This document shows, piece by piece, positions 46,383 to 57,222 of a DNA stretch of 64,000 nt. Origin of the DNA: Bacteroides intestinalis (GTDB lineage Bacteria; Bacteroidota; Bacteroidia; Bacteroidales; Bacteroidaceae); the NCBI RefSeq assembly GCF_003464595.1, contig NZ_QRZF01000007.1, positions 1 through 64,000 on the forward strand, in the 5' to 3' direction. Position 1 is the first letter of the stretch; each line of letters opens with the position of its first letter. Made by a program: the position numbers and the translations under genes. The notes under the pieces were generated by a model. The model saw only the letters and a program-made list of their open reading frames with translations. It was not told where the DNA came from and did not search any database.

Positions 46383-46499
46383 TTATCCTTGACGTTGTTT
46401 ATACTTAGGATTTTTCTTGTTAATAACATACAAACGGCCATTGCGTCTAACGATCTTACATTCTGGCGTACGTTTCTTTAAAGATGCTCTTACTTTCAT
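46383..46499 (-). CDS. rpmJ: Ribosomal protein bL36
   Basis: A 38-residue 50S protein, [19 protein letters not shown] then [19 protein letters not shown]. The zinc-binding Cys pattern of some bL36 proteins is reduced to one Cys, so it is the C-minus form. It lies between infA and rpsM, its usual place. Confidence 0.96.
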   Translation of the reverse strand: MKVRASLKKRTPECKIVRRNGRLYVINKKNPKYKQRQG

Positions 46500-46508
46500 A
46501 TCTTAATT

Positions 46509-46727
46509 TTATTTATATCTAAATACAATTCTTCCTTTCGATAAATCGTAAGGAGACATTTCGACTCTTACTTTATCACCCGGCAGGATTTTAATGTAGT
46601 GCATTCGCATCTTACCGGAAATATGTGCAGTAATCTCATGTCCGTTTTCTAATTCAACACGAAACATTGCATTAGACAATGCTTCAACAATAACTCCATC
46701 TTGTTCTATTGCAGATTGCTTAGCCAT
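46509..46727 (-). CDS. infA: Translation initiation factor IF-1
   Basis: A 72-residue OB-fold protein binding the 30S A site during initiation. It begins [19 protein letters not shown]; the [19 protein letters not shown] core is typical. It lies 9 bp after map. Confidence 0.98.
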   Translation of the reverse strand: MAKQSAIEQDGVIVEALSNAMFRVELENGHEITAHISGKMRMHYIKILPGDKVRVEMSPYDLSKGRIVFRYK

Positions 46728-46736
46728 ATTATTTTT

Positions 46737-47534
46737 TTAAATTGCTTTATCTCCTAATACTTCTTCTATGAACTCAAACGATGATAGGATATCAGCTTTA
46801 CCAGCTCCAACAGCCACTGTATGCTCAAAATGAGCTGCATACTTCCGATCCTTTGTTCTCACCGTCCAACCATCACGCTCCATTACTATCTGACGACTAC
46901 CTTGCGTAATCATCGGTTCTATAGCAATACAAAGACCTTTCTTCAGCATAGTTCCATAACCACGTTTTCCATAATTAGGAACCTGAGGGTCTTCGTGCAT
47001 TTCCTTGCCAATGCCATGACCAACAAACTCACGCACTACACCGAATGAATTGGACTCACAATGTTCTTGTATTGCATATCCGATATCACCCAACCGTTTT
47101 CCTTGAACGGCATTTTCTATTCCGATGTATAATGCCTCTTTAGTAACTTTCAGTAATTTGCGAACTTCCTCATCTACTTCTCCTACACAAAATGTATAGG
47201 CAGAATCACCACAAAATCCATTCATATAAGTACCACAATCAACTGACACAATATCACCTTCCTTCAGTACTATATCTCCAGGAATACCATGTACTACCTG
47301 TTCATTTACCGATGTACATAGCGAAGCTGGAAATGGATCACCATATTGATTTGGAAAACCTTTAAAAGTAGGAACAGCACCATGATCTCTGATAAACTCT
47401 TCTGCCACTTTATCCAGTTCCCCTGTAGTAACTCCAGGCTTTACTAGTTTTGCAACTTCAGCCAATGTCCTCCCGACAAGCAAATTACTCTCACGGAGCA
47501 GCTCTATTTCATCTTCCGTTTTAAGAAATATCAT
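46737..47534 (-). CDS. map: Type I methionine aminopeptidase
   Basis: A 265-residue enzyme that removes the initiator Met from new proteins. Metal ligands appear as D99 in SVDCGTYMNGFCGD, D110, the His in FVGHGIGKEMHEDP, and Glu residues in IAIEPM and FEHTV. It lies between secY and infA; adk, often in this place in other bacteria, is absent. Confidence 0.97.
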   Translation of the reverse strand: MIFLKTEDEIELLRESNLLVGRTLAEVAKLVKPGVTTGELDKVAEEFIRDHGAVPTFKGFPNQYGDPFPASLCTSVNEQVVHGIPGDIVLKEGDIVSVDCGTYMNGFCGDSAYTFCVGEVDEEVRKLLKVTKEALYIGIENAVQGKRLGDIGYAIQEHCESNSFGVVREFVGHGIGKEMHEDPQVPNYGKRGYGTMLKKGLCIAIEPMITQGSRQIVMERDGWTVRTKDRKYAAHFEHTVAVGAGKADILSSFEFIEEVLGDKAI

Positions 47535-47545
47535 CTTATAAAAGA

Positions 47546-48886
47546 TTAATATGCAGCTACGTTACTACGTCCTTTAATACGCCCAGACTTCAACAAACCG
47601 TCATAGTGTCTCATCAACAAGTGACTTTCAATCTGCTGGAGTGTATCAAGAACTACACCTACAAGAATTAACAGAGATGTACCGCCAAAGAATTGAGCAA
47701 ATTCAGCTTTCACACCAAAAATACCAGCAAATGCAGGCATAATAGCTACTAAAGCCAAGAAGAAAGAACCGGGCAATGTAATACGAGACATTATGTCATC
47801 AATATATTCTGCAGTCTTCTTTCCTGGTTTGATACCTGGAATGAAACCATTATTTCTCTTCATATCCTCAGCCATCTGAGTCGGATTAATCGTAATTGCA
47901 GTATAGAAATACGTAAATAGTATAATCATTATTGCAAATACGAAATTATACCAGAAGCTTGTATGATCAGTAAATGCACGCACAAAACCGCTCACATGAT
48001 CTACATTTGAAAAACCAATAAAGGTAATAGGAATAAACATGATTGCTTGAGCAAAAATGATAGGCATTACACCTGCAGCATTTACCTTCAACGGAATATA
48101 CTGTCTGGCACCACCATATTGCTTGTTACCAACAATTCTTTTAGCATATTGTACAGGAATTTTTCTTGTACCTTGTACTAACAAAATTGCAGCAGCAATC
48201 ACCAGTAATAAGAATACGATTTCAATTAAGAACATAATCAAACCACCTGTCTTATCAGTCATACGGGAAATCAATTCCTGGAATAAAGACTGAGGTAAAC
48301 GAGCGATAATACCGATTAAGATGATAAATGAAATACCATTACCAATACCCTTATCAGTGATTCTCTCACCAAGCCACAAAATAAACATACTACCAGCTGC
48401 CAAGATAATGGTAGAGGTAACCATGAACAGAGTCCAATCTAATGAAGCATTTAAGGAAGGACCGGCCTGCATTTTAAGATTGAGCAAATAAGAAGGAGCC
48501 TGAACTAATAAAATAATAATCGTCAAATAACGAGTATACTGGTTCATTTTTCTTCTACCACTCTCACCTTCACGTTGAAGTTTCTGGAAATACGGAACCG
48601 CAATCCCCAACAACTGAATAACGATTGAAGCAGAGATATAAGGCATAATTCCTAATGCAAAAATAGATGCATTAGAGAATGCTCCTCCCGAAAACATATT
48701 TAATAAGGCTAAGAGGCCCTCGCTTGTTTGTTGATGCAATTGTGTCAGCATAGCCGGGTTAATACCAGGCAGCACAACGTACGAACCGAAACGGTAGATT
48801 GCCACAAACAATATGGTAATGAGGATCCGTTGTCTCAGATCCTCAATTTTCCATATATTCTTTAATGTTTCAATAGCTTTTCTCAT
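47546..48886 (-). CDS. secY: Preprotein translocase subunit SecY
   Basis: A 446-residue inner membrane channel subunit with ten hydrophobic helices. Typical segments: RILITILFVAIYRFGSYVVLPGI at the start, SGGAFSNASIFALGIMPYISASI for the plug region, and YAKRIVGNKQYGGARQYIPLKVNAAGVMPIIFA. It lies 4 bp after rplO. Confidence 0.98.
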   Translation of the reverse strand: MRKAIETLKNIWKIEDLRQRILITILFVAIYRFGSYVVLPGINPAMLTQLHQQTSEGLLALLNMFSGGAFSNASIFALGIMPYISASIVIQLLGIAVPYFQKLQREGESGRRKMNQYTRYLTIIILLVQAPSYLLNLKMQAGPSLNASLDWTLFMVTSTIILAAGSMFILWLGERITDKGIGNGISFIILIGIIARLPQSLFQELISRMTDKTGGLIMFLIEIVFLLLVIAAAILLVQGTRKIPVQYAKRIVGNKQYGGARQYIPLKVNAAGVMPIIFAQAIMFIPITFIGFSNVDHVSGFVRAFTDHTSFWYNFVFAIMIILFTYFYTAITINPTQMAEDMKRNNGFIPGIKPGKKTAEYIDDIMSRITLPGSFFLALVAIMPAFAGIFGVKAEFAQFFGGTSLLILVGVVLDTLQQIESHLLMRHYDGLLKSGRIKGRSNVAAY

Positions 48887-48890
48887 TGAA

Positions 48891-49337
48891 TTAGAGTTTT
48901 ACTACACTTCCACCAGCAGCTTCAATGGCAGCAACAGCAGTCTTAGAGAATGCATGAGCTTGCACATCCAACTTTGTAGTCAAAGTTCCATTACCTAATA
49001 CTTTTACCAACTGATTTGAAGAAATAAAGCCAGCAGCGATAAAATCATTAATACCAACTGTCTCCAACTTTTTAGCTTCAGCAAGTTTCTGAATTGTATC
49101 CAAGTTGATAGCTTTATACTCTACACGATTAATGTTCTTAAAACCGAATTTAGGAACACGACGTTGGAGAGGCATCTGACCACCTTCAAAACCGATTTTT
49201 TTAGAATAACCAGATCTTGATTTAGCTCCCTTATGACCTCTGGTAGAAGTACCTCCCAAGCCAGAACCCGGACCACGTCCAATTCTCTTTCTTGTTTTAG
49301 TAGATCCTTCAGCAGGTTTTAAATTACTTAAGTTCAT
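48891..49337 (-). CDS. rplO: Ribosomal protein uL15
   Basis: A 148-residue 50S protein. The N-terminal Gly/Lys-rich extension KRIGRGPGSGLGGTSTRGHKG reaches into the ribosome. It lies 30 bp after rpmD and 4 bp before secY. Confidence 0.98.
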   Translation of the reverse strand: MNLSNLKPAEGSTKTRKRIGRGPGSGLGGTSTRGHKGAKSRSGYSKKIGFEGGQMPLQRRVPKFGFKNINRVEYKAINLDTIQKLAEAKKLETVGINDFIAAGFISSNQLVKVLGNGTLTTKLDVQAHAFSKTAVAAIEAAGGSVVKL

Positions 49338-49367
49338 ATTGTAATTCGTTTTATATTCAACAAATAA

Positions 49368-49544
49368 TTACTTAACAATGGTAACCAAGTGTTTAACCTT
49401 ATCCACCATTCCAAGAATTGAAGGAGTACACTCGTGTTCAACCACACGATTCAACTTACGAAGTCCCAGTGCATCAAGAGTTCTTTTTTGATCAGCCGGA
49501 GCACCAATTCTACTTTTAATTTGTTTAACCTTTATAGTCGACAT
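49368..49544 (-). CDS. rpmD: Ribosomal protein uL30
   Basis: A 58-residue 50S protein beginning MSTIKVKQIKSRIGAPADQK, with LDALGLRKLNRVVEHE and a GMVDKVKHLV end. It lies 9 bp after rpsE and 30 bp before rplO. Confidence 0.97.
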   Translation of the reverse strand: MSTIKVKQIKSRIGAPADQKRTLDALGLRKLNRVVEHECTPSILGMVDKVKHLVTIVK

Positions 49545-49553
49545 ATTTCCTCC

Positions 49554-50069
49554 TTATCCTCTAAATACTTTTTCAATACTAATACCTCTGTTTTGAGCAA
49601 CCATACGTGCGTCACGCATTTCACCCAACGCCAGGATAGTAGCTTTCACCAAGTTGTGCGGGTTGGAAGATCCTTTTGACTTAGCCAAAACATCCGTAAT
49701 ACCAACACTTTCAAGTACTGCACGCATTGCACCACCTGCAACTACACCTGTACCATGAGAAGCAGGTTTGATGAACACTTCTGCACCACCAAACTTAGCG
49801 GTCTGTTCGTGAGGAACAGTACCCTTCAGAACAGGCACCTTTGTCAGATTCTTCTTAGCAGATTCAACACCTTTAGCAATAGCTGCGGTTACTTCACCTG
49901 CTTTACCAAGACCCCAACCGATGATACCTTCTTCATTACCTACAACCACAATTGCAGAGAAACTAAAAGTTCTACCACCTTTGGTTACTTTGGTTACACG
50001 ATTAATAGCAACCAAACGGTCTTTCAGTTCTATATCGTTTGTAATCTTAACTCTATTATTAATTGCCAT
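49554..50069 (-). CDS. rpsE: Ribosomal protein uS5
   Basis: A 171-residue 30S fidelity protein. [29 protein letters not shown] is the double-stranded RNA-binding part; [22 protein letters not shown] is in the second domain. It lies 5 bp after rplR. Confidence 0.98.
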   Translation of the reverse strand: MAINNRVKITNDIELKDRLVAINRVTKVTKGGRTFSFSAIVVVGNEEGIIGWGLGKAGEVTAAIAKGVESAKKNLTKVPVLKGTVPHEQTAKFGGAEVFIKPASHGTGVVAGGAMRAVLESVGITDVLAKSKGSSNPHNLVKATILALGEMRDARMVAQNRGISIEKVFRG

Positions 50070-50074
50070 AATGA

Positions 50075-50419
50075 TTAAAATTTAAGTCCACCGTTACGAG
50101 CAGCATCAGCCACTTCTTTTACTCTCCCATGATACAAGTAACCATTACGGTCGAAAACAACAGTAGTAATACCTGCTTCCTGAGCTTTCTTAGCGATCAA
50201 CTCTCCAACCTTTGCAGCTTGTTCTTTCTTTGGTAACTTTTCAGTCATACCTAAAGAAGATGCAGCAGCCAAAGTCTTACCTCCCAAATCGTCGATAAGC
50301 TGAACGTAGATCTGCTTATTACTTCTAAATACACTCATACGCGGACGTTCAGCAGTACCTGAAATTTTGTTGCGTACTCTATATTTGATCTTAATTCGTC
50401 TTTCTATTTTTGTTGTCAT
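50075..50419 (-). CDS. rplR: Ribosomal protein uL18
   Basis: A 114-residue 50S protein that binds 5S rRNA. Typical: [21 protein letters not shown] and the C-terminal [20 protein letters not shown]. It lies 21 bp after rplF. Confidence 0.98.
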   Translation of the reverse strand: MTTKIERRIKIKYRVRNKISGTAERPRMSVFRSNKQIYVQLIDDLGGKTLAAASSLGMTEKLPKKEQAAKVGELIAKKAQEAGITTVVFDRNGYLYHGRVKEVADAARNGGLKF

Positions 50420-50440
50420 AACATTCTAATTTTATGTAAA

Positions 50441-51010
50441 TTACTTAGCGCCGGCAGATTTACCAGACTTTCTACGAATTTCTTCACCAACAAACTTAAT
50501 ACCTTTACCTTTATACGGTTCGGGCTTACGGAAAGAACGTATCTTAGAGCAAACTTGACCCAGCAATTGTTTATCGCAAGACTCTAAAATAATAAGTGGA
50601 TTCTTATTTCTTTCAGATTTTGTCTCTACTTTAACTTCAGGAGGCAACTGTATAAAGATATTGTGCGTATAACCCAAAGACAATTCAATGATATTACCTT
50701 GGTTAGAAGCACGGTAACCTACACCTACAAGCTCCAATTCTTTTTTATATCCTTCAGATACACCAACTACCATGTTGTGTACCAAAGAACGGTACAAGCC
50801 ATGGAATGCATGCTTTTGTTTGGGATTATCCAACATTGCATTTTCATTCTCGCTCAAAGTCAGATGACCATCTTCGATGGCAACATTGATAGCAGGATCT
50901 ACATATTGGCTAAGTTCGCCTTTGGGTCCCTTCACGGTAACCACATTTTCTTTCAGAGTAACTGTTACTCCAGCGGGAATACTAATGGGTAATTTTCCTA
51001 TTCTTGACAT
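50441..51010 (-). CDS. rplF: Ribosomal protein uL6
   Basis: A 189-residue 50S protein near the factor-binding site. Two similar domains; it begins MSRIGKLPISIPAGVTV and ends with PEPYKGKGIKFVGEEIRRKSGKSAGAK. It lies 15 bp after rpsH. Confidence 0.98.
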   Translation of the reverse strand: MSRIGKLPISIPAGVTVTLKENVVTVKGPKGELSQYVDPAINVAIEDGHLTLSENENAMLDNPKQKHAFHGLYRSLVHNMVVGVSEGYKKELELVGVGYRASNQGNIIELSLGYTHNIFIQLPPEVKVETKSERNKNPLIILESCDKQLLGQVCSKIRSFRKPEPYKGKGIKFVGEEIRRKSGKSAGAK

Positions 51011-51025
51011 TGCTAATTCCTCCTA

Positions 51026-51421
51026 TTAATATACATAACACAAAACTTCACCACCGATTTTCAGTTCAGCGGCTTCTTTGTTGGTCATTACACCTTTGGA
51101 AGTAGATATTATAGCAATACCCAAACCATTAATAACTCGCGGCATGTCCTTATAACCGGTATACTGACGCAAACCCGGAGAAGAAATTCTTTCCAGTTTC
51201 TTAATTGCGTTTACTTTGTTAACCGGATCATACTTCAAGGCTACCTTAATTGTACCTTGAGGACCATCTTCTACAAACTTATAATTAAGAATGTAGCCTT
51301 TCTCAAAAAGAATCTTAGTGATTTCTTTTTTCAAATTTGAAGCGGGAACTTCTACAACTCTGTGCTTTGCTTGAATAGCGTTCCGCAACCTCGTCAAATA
51401 ATCTGCTATTGGATCAGTCAT
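51026..51421 (-). CDS. rpsH: Ribosomal protein uS8
   Basis: A 131-residue 30S protein central to 16S folding. It begins MTDPIADYLTRLRNAIQAKH; the RNA-binding end has GLGIAIISTSKGVMTNKEA. It lies 53 bp after rpsN. Confidence 0.98.
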   Translation of the reverse strand: MTDPIADYLTRLRNAIQAKHRVVEVPASNLKKEITKILFEKGYILNYKFVEDGPQGTIKVALKYDPVNKVNAIKKLERISSPGLRQYTGYKDMPRVINGLGIAIISTSKGVMTNKEAAELKIGGEVLCYVY

Positions 51422-51474
51422 ATAATAAAAAATTAAATTAATCAGGCCTACCCTGACAATATTTAAAACAAAAA

Positions 51475-51774
51475 TTACCAGCTTGCTTTCTTAATACCGG
51501 GAATAAGACCGTTAGAAGCCATCTCACGGAATTGAATTCTGGAGATACCGAATTGACGGATATATCCTTTAGGACGACCAGTCAATTTGCAACGGTTATG
51601 CATACGAATCGGATTAGAATTCTTAGGCAGTTCCTGTAATTTCTGTGCAGCTTCAAAAGCTTCAGCAGGATCACCTGTTCTAACGATTTGTTTCAATGCA
51701 GCTCTCTTCTCGGCATATTTGGCTACTAATTTAGCACGTCTTACTTCACGTGCCTTCATTGATTCCTTTGCCAT
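51475..51774 (-). CDS. rpsN: Ribosomal protein uS14, zinc-free type
   Basis: A 99-residue 30S head protein of the long form: it lacks the CxxC...CxxC zinc site of the short form. Typical end: [20 protein letters not shown] and [11 protein letters not shown]. It lies 4 bp after rplE. Confidence 0.97.
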   Translation of the reverse strand: MAKESMKAREVRRAKLVAKYAEKRAALKQIVRTGDPAEAFEAAQKLQELPKNSNPIRMHNRCKLTGRPKGYIRQFGISRIQFREMASNGLIPGIKKASW

Positions 51775-51778
51775 ATTA

Positions 51779-52336
51779 TCAATCTTTTTTAGCGTTTTTA
51801 AACGGTAAACCGAATTCTTTCAACAAGGCATAACCTTCTTCATCTGTTTGTGCAGAGGTTACAAAGGTAATATTCATTCCGAGAATTCTGGTAATACTAT
51901 CGATATTAATTTCAGGGAAAATGATTTGTTCCTGAATACCAAGAGTATAGTTACCCTTTCCATCAAACTTACTTTCAATACCCTTGAAGTCACGGATACG
52001 AGGAAGAGCTACACGAACCAATTTTTCAAGAAATTCGTACATTCTCTCACGACGCAAAGTTACCATAACGCCAATAGGCATTTTTTTACGCAACTTAAAG
52101 TTAGCGATATCTTTACGAGAAATGGTTGCTACAGCTTTCTGACCTGTGATAGCAGTCATTTCATTAATTGCCACTTCGATAATCTTCTTATCAGCAACAG
52201 CCATACCCAAACCCTGATTGATAACAATCTTCTTAAGTACGGGTACCTGCATTGCAGAAGAATACTGGAACTGTGATTTCAATGCAGGCGCAATACGCTC
52301 TACATATTCTTTCTTAAGGCTTGCAGTATTACTCAT
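51779..52336 (-). CDS. rplE: Ribosomal protein uL5
   Basis: A 185-residue 50S protein binding 5S rRNA and the P-site t[20 protein letters not shown] and [20 protein letters not shown] are typical. Its first base overlaps the last base of the rplX stop codon. Confidence 0.98.
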   Translation of the reverse strand: MSNTASLKKEYVERIAPALKSQFQYSSAMQVPVLKKIVINQGLGMAVADKKIIEVAINEMTAITGQKAVATISRKDIANFKLRKKMPIGVMVTLRRERMYEFLEKLVRVALPRIRDFKGIESKFDGKGNYTLGIQEQIIFPEINIDSITRILGMNITFVTSAQTDEEGYALLKEFGLPFKNAKKD

Positions 52337-52668
52337 TACTTAATCTCCTCTCCTGATTTTTTAGAAACACGTGCAATAGTCTTCTTACCATTTTCATCAA
52401 TAGTTACTTTACGACTGATACGCGTGGCTTTACCCGTTTTAGGATCTACGGGATTCAAGTTAGACAAATGGATAGAAGCTTCCTGCTTCACAATACCACC
52501 CTGGGGGTTCTTTGCATTAGGCTTAGTGCTCTTGGACACCATGTTGATACCTTCAACAATTGCACGATTTTTATCAACAAGAACCTTCAACACACGACCA
52601 GTTTTGCCTTTGTCTTCACCAGCATTTACGTAAACTGTATCGCCTTTTTTAATATGTAATTTACTCAT
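52336..52668 (-). CDS. rplX: Ribosomal protein uL24
   Basis: A 110-residue 50S assembly-initiator protein with a KOW motif ([25 protein letters not shown]). It overlaps rplE by one base and lies 20 bp after rplN. Confidence 0.98.
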   Translation of the reverse strand: MSKLHIKKGDTVYVNAGEDKGKTGRVLKVLVDKNRAIVEGINMVSKSTKPNAKNPQGGIVKQEASIHLSNLNPVDPKTGKATRISRKVTIDENGKKTIARVSKKSGEEIK

Positions 52669-52688
52669 TACTTAAATCTTTTACAAAA

Positions 52689-53054
52689 TTAAAGTACTTC
52701 AGGAGCGAGTGACACAACTTTCATGTTAGTAGCACGAAGTTCACGAGCTACCGGACCGAAAATACGACTACCTCTAATCTCGCCTGCGTTGTTCAACAAC
52801 ACACAAGCATTATCATCAAAACGTATATAAGAACCATCGGGACGACGGATTTCTTTCTTAGTACGTACGATCAAAGCTTTAGACACTGCACCTTTTTTAA
52901 TATCACTTGAAGGGATGACGCTCTTTACAGAAACAACAATTACGTCCCCCACTGAAGCATAACGACGACCCGTACCGCCCAAAACGCGAATACAGAGAGC
53001 TTCTTTTGCTCCACTGTTATCACATACTGTAATTCTGGATTCTACTTGTATCAT
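52689..53054 (-). CDS. rplN: Ribosomal protein uL14
   Basis: A 121-residue 50S protein at the subunit interface, beginning [20 protein letters not shown] and ending [20 protein letters not shown]. It lies 2 bp after rpsQ. Confidence 0.98.
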   Translation of the reverse strand: MIQVESRITVCDNSGAKEALCIRVLGGTGRRYASVGDVIVVSVKSVIPSSDIKKGAVSKALIVRTKKEIRRPDGSYIRFDDNACVLLNNAGEIRGSRIFGPVARELRATNMKVVSLAPEVL

Positions 53055-53056
53055 AA

Positions 53057-53326
53057 TTACTTAGCTCTTTCAATTATTTCTACCAATCTCCATCTTTTAG
53101 TCTTGCTCAAAGGACGAGTCTCCATAATAAGTACAGTATCACCGATATTGCACTCATTTTTTTCATCATGAGCATGGTACTTCTTAGTCTTGCTAACGAA
53201 CTTACCATATATGGGGTGTTTCTCTTTAAACTTAGCTGCTACTGTAATGGTTTTATCCATCTTATTGCTCAGCACAACCCCAGTTCTTTCTTTTCTTAAA
53301 TTTCTTGCTTCCATCAAGCTCATCAT
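53057..53326 (-). CDS. rpsQ: Ribosomal protein uS17
   Basis: An 89-residue 30S protein. [20 protein letters not shown] and the C-terminal [16 protein letters not shown] are typical. The ATG at 53326 overlaps the rpmC stop by 4 bp (ATGA); ATG at 53314 (MEARNL) would give an 85-residue protein closer to the usual length, so the start is not certain. Confidence 0.95.
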   Translation of the reverse strand: MMSLMEARNLRKERTGVVLSNKMDKTITVAAKFKEKHPIYGKFVSKTKKYHAHDEKNECNIGDTVLIMETRPLSKTKRWRLVEIIERAK

Positions 53327-53526
53327 TTATTGTTAAGTTCTCTTTGGCGTAATTCTGTTTTCATACGCGCAATAGTCCTGCGTAATTGTTTGATCTGAGC
53401 AGGATTATCCAAAGGAGAAATAGAATGATTTAAAACCATTTGATTATAGTTTGTCACTTCTGCCTCTACTCTTTCTACCAGATCATTGGTAGGTATTTCT
53501 TTAATTTCTGCTATTTTCATATCCAT
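53323..53526 (-). CDS. rpmC: Ribosomal protein uL29
   Basis: A 67-residue 50S protein at the tunnel exit. [20 protein letters not shown] and [20 protein letters not shown] are typical. The start overlaps the rplP stop by one base, and a start two codons later is possible. Confidence 0.96.
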   Translation of the reverse strand: MDMKIAEIKEIPTNDLVERVEAEVTNYNQMVLNHSISPLDNPAQIKQLRRTIARMKTELRQRELNNK

Positions 53527-53960
53527 TACGCATTTTGATTTTGAATATCATAATCACGTCTCACAACAAACTTCGTTGTAATAGGAAGCTTCTGTGCAGC
53601 TAAGCGCAAAGCTTCTTTTGCGATTTCATAAGATACTCCTTCAGCTTCGATAATAATTCTTCCCGGAGTAACAGGGGCAACAAAGCCCTCTGGAGCACCC
53701 TTACCTTTACCCATACGTACATCTGCAGGTTTTCTGGTAATAGGTTTATCCGGGAAAATACGAATCCAAATTTGTCCTTGACGTTGCATATATCTTGTCA
53801 CTGCAATACGAGCAGCTTCGATCTGACGGCCTGTAATCCATTTTGTTTCCAAAGCCTTAATTCCAAAAGAACCGAAAGCCAACTGATTACCTCTTTGGGC
53901 AATACCTTTTTGACGGCCTTTTTGTTGTCTTCTGAATTTTGTCTTTTTCGGTTGTAACAT
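53526..53960 (-). CDS. rplP: Ribosomal protein uL16
   Basis: A 144-residue 50S protein near the A-site tRNA elbow. [20 protein letters not shown], then [20 protein letters not shown] are typical. It overlaps rpmC by one base. Confidence 0.98.
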   Translation of the reverse strand: MLQPKKTKFRRQQKGRQKGIAQRGNQLAFGSFGIKALETKWITGRQIEAARIAVTRYMQRQGQIWIRIFPDKPITRKPADVRMGKGKGAPEGFVAPVTPGRIIIEAEGVSYEIAKEALRLAAQKLPITTKFVVRRDYDIQNQNA

Positions 53961-53983
53961 AATTCCTAAAAATTCAAATTCGT

Positions 53984-54715
53984 TTAGCGATTATTTTTCT
54001 TTCTTTTGAAGTTCTTTCCGCCATTGTTTCCGCTATTGCTTCCACGACCGCTTTCTTTGCTTTGCGTAAAGTTCGGAGCTAATTCTCTCTTACCAAAAAC
54101 TTCACCTCTACAGATCCAAACTTTAATACCGAGAAGACCAACCTTCGTCAATGCTTCTGCATGACAGTAGTCGATATCTGCTCTGAAAGTGTGCAACGGA
54201 GTTCTTCCTTCCTTATACATTTCAGAACGGGCCATTTCAGCGCCATTCAAACGTCCTGAAATCTGAATTTTGATACCTTCAGCACCCATACGCATAGTAT
54301 TAGCGATAGCCATTTTAATGGCACGGCGATAGGCAATCTTTCCCTCTACCTGACGAGCGATGTTATTAGCAACAATAACAGCATCCAACTCAGGTCTTTT
54401 CACTTCGAAGATATTGATCTGAATATCCTTATCGGTAACCTTCTTCAACTCTTCTTTCAACTTATCAACTTCCTGGCCACCTTTACCGATAATAATACCC
54501 GGACGTGCAGTACAAACGGTAATAGTCACGAGTTTCAGTGTACGTTCAATTACGATTCTTGATACACTAGCTTTTGCAAGTCTAGCGTTCAAATATTTAC
54601 GAATCTTGCTATCTTCCAGCAGAGAATCGCCGTAATTATTTCCACCATACCAATTGGAATCCCATCCTCTGATAATTCCTAAACGGTTGCTTATTGGATT
54701 AACTTTTTGTCCCAT
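53984..54715 (-). CDS. rpsC: Ribosomal protein uS3
   Basis: A 243-residue 30S head protein at mRNA entry. A KH domain is visible with the loop [20 protein letters not shown] at about 69-88. The C-terminal ~25 residues are an Asn-, Gly- and Lys-rich tail. It lies 23 bp before rplP and 5 bp after rplV. Confidence 0.98.
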   Translation of the reverse strand: MGQKVNPISNRLGIIRGWDSNWYGGNNYGDSLLEDSKIRKYLNARLAKASVSRIVIERTLKLVTITVCTARPGIIIGKGGQEVDKLKEELKKVTDKDIQINIFEVKRPELDAVIVANNIARQVEGKIAYRRAIKMAIANTMRMGAEGIKIQISGRLNGAEMARSEMYKEGRTPLHTFRADIDYCHAEALTKVGLLGIKVWICRGEVFGKRELAPNFTQSKESGRGSNSGNNGGKNFKRKKNNR

Positions 54716-54720
54716 TTACC

Positions 54721-55131
54721 TTAATTTTGATCTTCGTTATTACTTTTAGAACCAACGAACAACGTTACGTGATTTGAACGCTTACGAATTCTGTAACCTC
54801 TACCCTGCGGAGCCGGTCTCATTCTCTTGAGTGTAGCACCACCATCAACAAAAATCTTTGTTACGAATAACTCGCCACTTTCAGCTTTACGTTCGTTTTT
54901 CTGCTCCCAGTTAGCAATTGCAGAGCGCAGTAATTTCTCAACTCTGGCAGCTGCTTCTTTTGAAGAAAACTTCAAAACGCCAAGTGCTCTGTTCACTTCC
55001 ATCCCGCGAATCATGTCAGCCACGAGACGCATTTTGCGAGGGGAAGTAGGAACATTCTGCAACTTTGCAAAATACATGGTCTTAAGGGCTTCTTTTCTTT
55101 TTTCAGCCGATATTTTTTTTCTTGCTCCCAT
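54721..55131 (-). CDS. rplV: Ribosomal protein uL22
   Basis: A 136-residue 50S protein whose loop lines the exit tunnel. [19 protein letters not shown] and the tunnel-loop region [20 protein letters not shown] are clear. It lies 34 bp after rpsS. Confidence 0.98.
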   Translation of the reverse strand: MGARKKISAEKRKEALKTMYFAKLQNVPTSPRKMRLVADMIRGMEVNRALGVLKFSSKEAAARVEKLLRSAIANWEQKNERKAESGELFVTKIFVDGGATLKRMRPAPQGRGYRIRKRSNHVTLFVGSKSNNEDQN

Positions 55132-55165
55132 TATATTTATACTTTATTATTTCAGATAAATCCTG

Positions 55166-55435
55166 TTATTTTTTCTTGTTACCAGCGTGTCCTCTGAAAG
55201 TACGAGTTGGAGCAAATTCGCCCAACTTGTGACCTACCATATTTTCGGTAACGTATACAGGAATAAATTTATTTCCGTTATGAACTGCAACTGTATGGCC
55301 TACGAAATCAGGCGAAATCATTGAAGCTCTGGCCCAAGTCTTAACAACAACTTTCTTGCCTGATTCATTCATAGCAAGAACTTTCTTCTCAAGCTTAACG
55401 TTAATATACGGACCTTTTTTTAATGAACGACTCAT
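55166..55435 (-). CDS. rpsS: Ribosomal protein uS19
   Basis: An 89-residue 30S head protein: [19 protein letters not shown] and [20 protein letters not shown] are typical. It lies 20 bp after rplB. Confidence 0.98.
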   Translation of the reverse strand: MSRSLKKGPYINVKLEKKVLAMNESGKKVVVKTWARASMISPDFVGHTVAVHNGNKFIPVYVTENMVGHKLGEFAPTRTFRGHAGNKKK

Positions 55436-55455
55436 AGTTTACTCAATTAATCAGA

Positions 55456-56280
55456 TTACTTCTTTCTTCTCTCAATAATATACTTAGACGATTGTTTCTT
55501 CGGAGCTCTTGTCTTAAGTCCCTTAGCATACAATCCCTTACGAGATCTTGGGTGTCCTCCTGAAGCACGTCCTTCACCACCACCCATCGGGTGATCAACC
55601 GGGTTCATTACAACACCACGGTTACGCGGGCGACGGCCCATCCAACGAGAGCGTCCAGCTTTACCTGAACTTTCCAATCCATGATCTGAGTTACCAACAC
55701 TACCGATAGTAGCTTTACAAGTGCTAAGTATTTGTCTAACTTCACCTGAAGGTAATTTGATAACACAATATTTACCTTCTCTTGAAGTCAACTGAGCAAA
55801 ATTACCAGCTGAACGAACCAAAGCTGCACCTTGACCCGGACGTAATTCAATGTTATGAATTACAGTACCAACCGGAATATTCTGAAGAGGAAGTGCATTA
55901 CCGATTTCCGGAGCAGCACTCTCACCTGACATTAAAGTCGCACCTACTTGCAATCCATTGGGAGCAATTATATATCTTTTTTCTCCATCTGCATAAAACA
56001 ACAAAGCTATACGAGCCGAACGATTCGGATCATATTCAATTGTTTTAACCACTGCAGGTACACCGTCCTTATTTCTCTTGAAATCTACAATTCTAATAAT
56101 CTTCTTATGACCACCACCAATGTAGCGCATAGTCATCTTACCTTCGCTGTTACGACCACCTGAAGATTTCTTGCCAAAAACAAGAGATTTTTCTGGTACC
56201 CGCGCAGTAATTTCCTCAAAGGTACCAATAATTTTATGTCTTTGCCCCGGTGTTGTGGGCTTAAATTTACGTACTGCCAT
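55456..56280 (-). CDS. rplB: Ribosomal protein uL2
   Basis: A 274-residue 50S protein close to the peptidyl-transferase centre. The conserved His lies in [21 protein letters not shown]. It starts [18 protein letters not shown]. It lies 5 bp after rplW. Confidence 0.98.
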   Translation of the reverse strand: MAVRKFKPTTPGQRHKIIGTFEEITARVPEKSLVFGKKSSGGRNSEGKMTMRYIGGGHKKIIRIVDFKRNKDGVPAVVKTIEYDPNRSARIALLFYADGEKRYIIAPNGLQVGATLMSGESAAPEIGNALPLQNIPVGTVIHNIELRPGQGAALVRSAGNFAQLTSREGKYCVIKLPSGEVRQILSTCKATIGSVGNSDHGLESSGKAGRSRWMGRRPRNRGVVMNPVDHPMGGGEGRASGGHPRSRKGLYAKGLKTRAPKKQSSKYIIERRKK

Positions 56281-56285
56281 TTCTT

Positions 56286-56579
56286 TTAAATATTGCTATA
56301 AAAATCAATAGTATCTCCTTCTTTCAACGTAACGATTGCTTTTTTATATGCATTCGTACGACCATTGATGATACCTGCTTTTGTATAACGGCTTTTGTTT
56401 TTACCGGCATACTTAACTGTATTTACATCAACTACCGTAACGTTATATAAGGCTTCAACTTCACTCTTAATTTCCAATTTGTTAGCATCAGGACGTACAA
56501 TAAAGCCGAAACGATTGTTCGCCTTATCTGTAATTGCAGTCATTTTCTCTGTTACTAACGGTTTAATAATAATTCCCAT
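56286..56579 (-). CDS. rplW: Ribosomal protein uL23
   Basis: A 97-residue 50S protein at the tunnel exit, a docking site for SRP and trigger factor. [16 protein letters not shown] and [20 protein letters not shown] are typical. It lies 16 bp after rplD. Confidence 0.97.
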   Translation of the reverse strand: MGIIIKPLVTEKMTAITDKANNRFGFIVRPDANKLEIKSEVEALYNVTVVDVNTVKYAGKNKSRYTKAGIINGRTNAYKKAIVTLKEGDTIDFYSNI

Positions 56580-56595
56580 TATTTAAGCCTCCTTT

Positions 56596-57222
56596 TTACA
56601 TTAAGATATTGTCAATAGCCGAAAGAGCGCTTTCAGTAAACACAACAACCCCAGCATTCAATACTCTGTAAGTATTTAATCCTGAGATAGTCTGTACATT
56701 TGCACTTTCCACGTTACGAGCCGACAAATATACATTTTTATTTGCTTCCGGTAAAATCACCAGCAGCTTTTTGTCAGAAACTTTAAGGTTTTTTGTCATT
56801 GCAACAAAATCTTTCGTTTTCGGAGCTTCGAAATTGAAGTCTTCTACAATAACAACCGCATTGTTCTGTGCTTTATACGCCAAAGCTGACTTACGAGCTA
56901 ATGTCTTTACTTTTTTATTCAACTTGAAGTAGTAATCTCTCGGTTTAGGACCGAAAACACGAGCACCACCGACAAGTACCGGTGAGTTCATGTCACCACG
57001 ACGTGCACCGCCACCGCCTTTTTGACGACCGATCTTACGAGTAGAACCACTAATCTCGCTTCTTTCTTTTGATTTATGTGTACCCTGACGCTGATTAGCC
57101 ATAAATTGCTTTACGTCCAAATAGATAGCGTGGTCGTTGGGCTCAATTCCGAAGATAGATTCGTTTAACGTAATCTTTCTCCCAGTGTCTTCACCTTTAA
57201 TGTTATATACGTTAACTTCCAT
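56596..57222 (-). CDS. rplD: Ribosomal protein uL4
   Basis: A 208-residue 50S protein with a tunnel-lining loop ([20 protein letters not shown]). It overlaps rplC by one base. In E. coli L4 represses this operon; no such site is visible here. Confidence 0.98.
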   Translation of the reverse strand: MEVNVYNIKGEDTGRKITLNESIFGIEPNDHAIYLDVKQFMANQRQGTHKSKERSEISGSTRKIGRQKGGGGARRGDMNSPVLVGGARVFGPKPRDYYFKLNKKVKTLARKSALAYKAQNNAVVIVEDFNFEAPKTKDFVAMTKNLKVSDKKLLVILPEANKNVYLSARNVESANVQTISGLNTYRVLNAGVVVFTESALSAIDNILM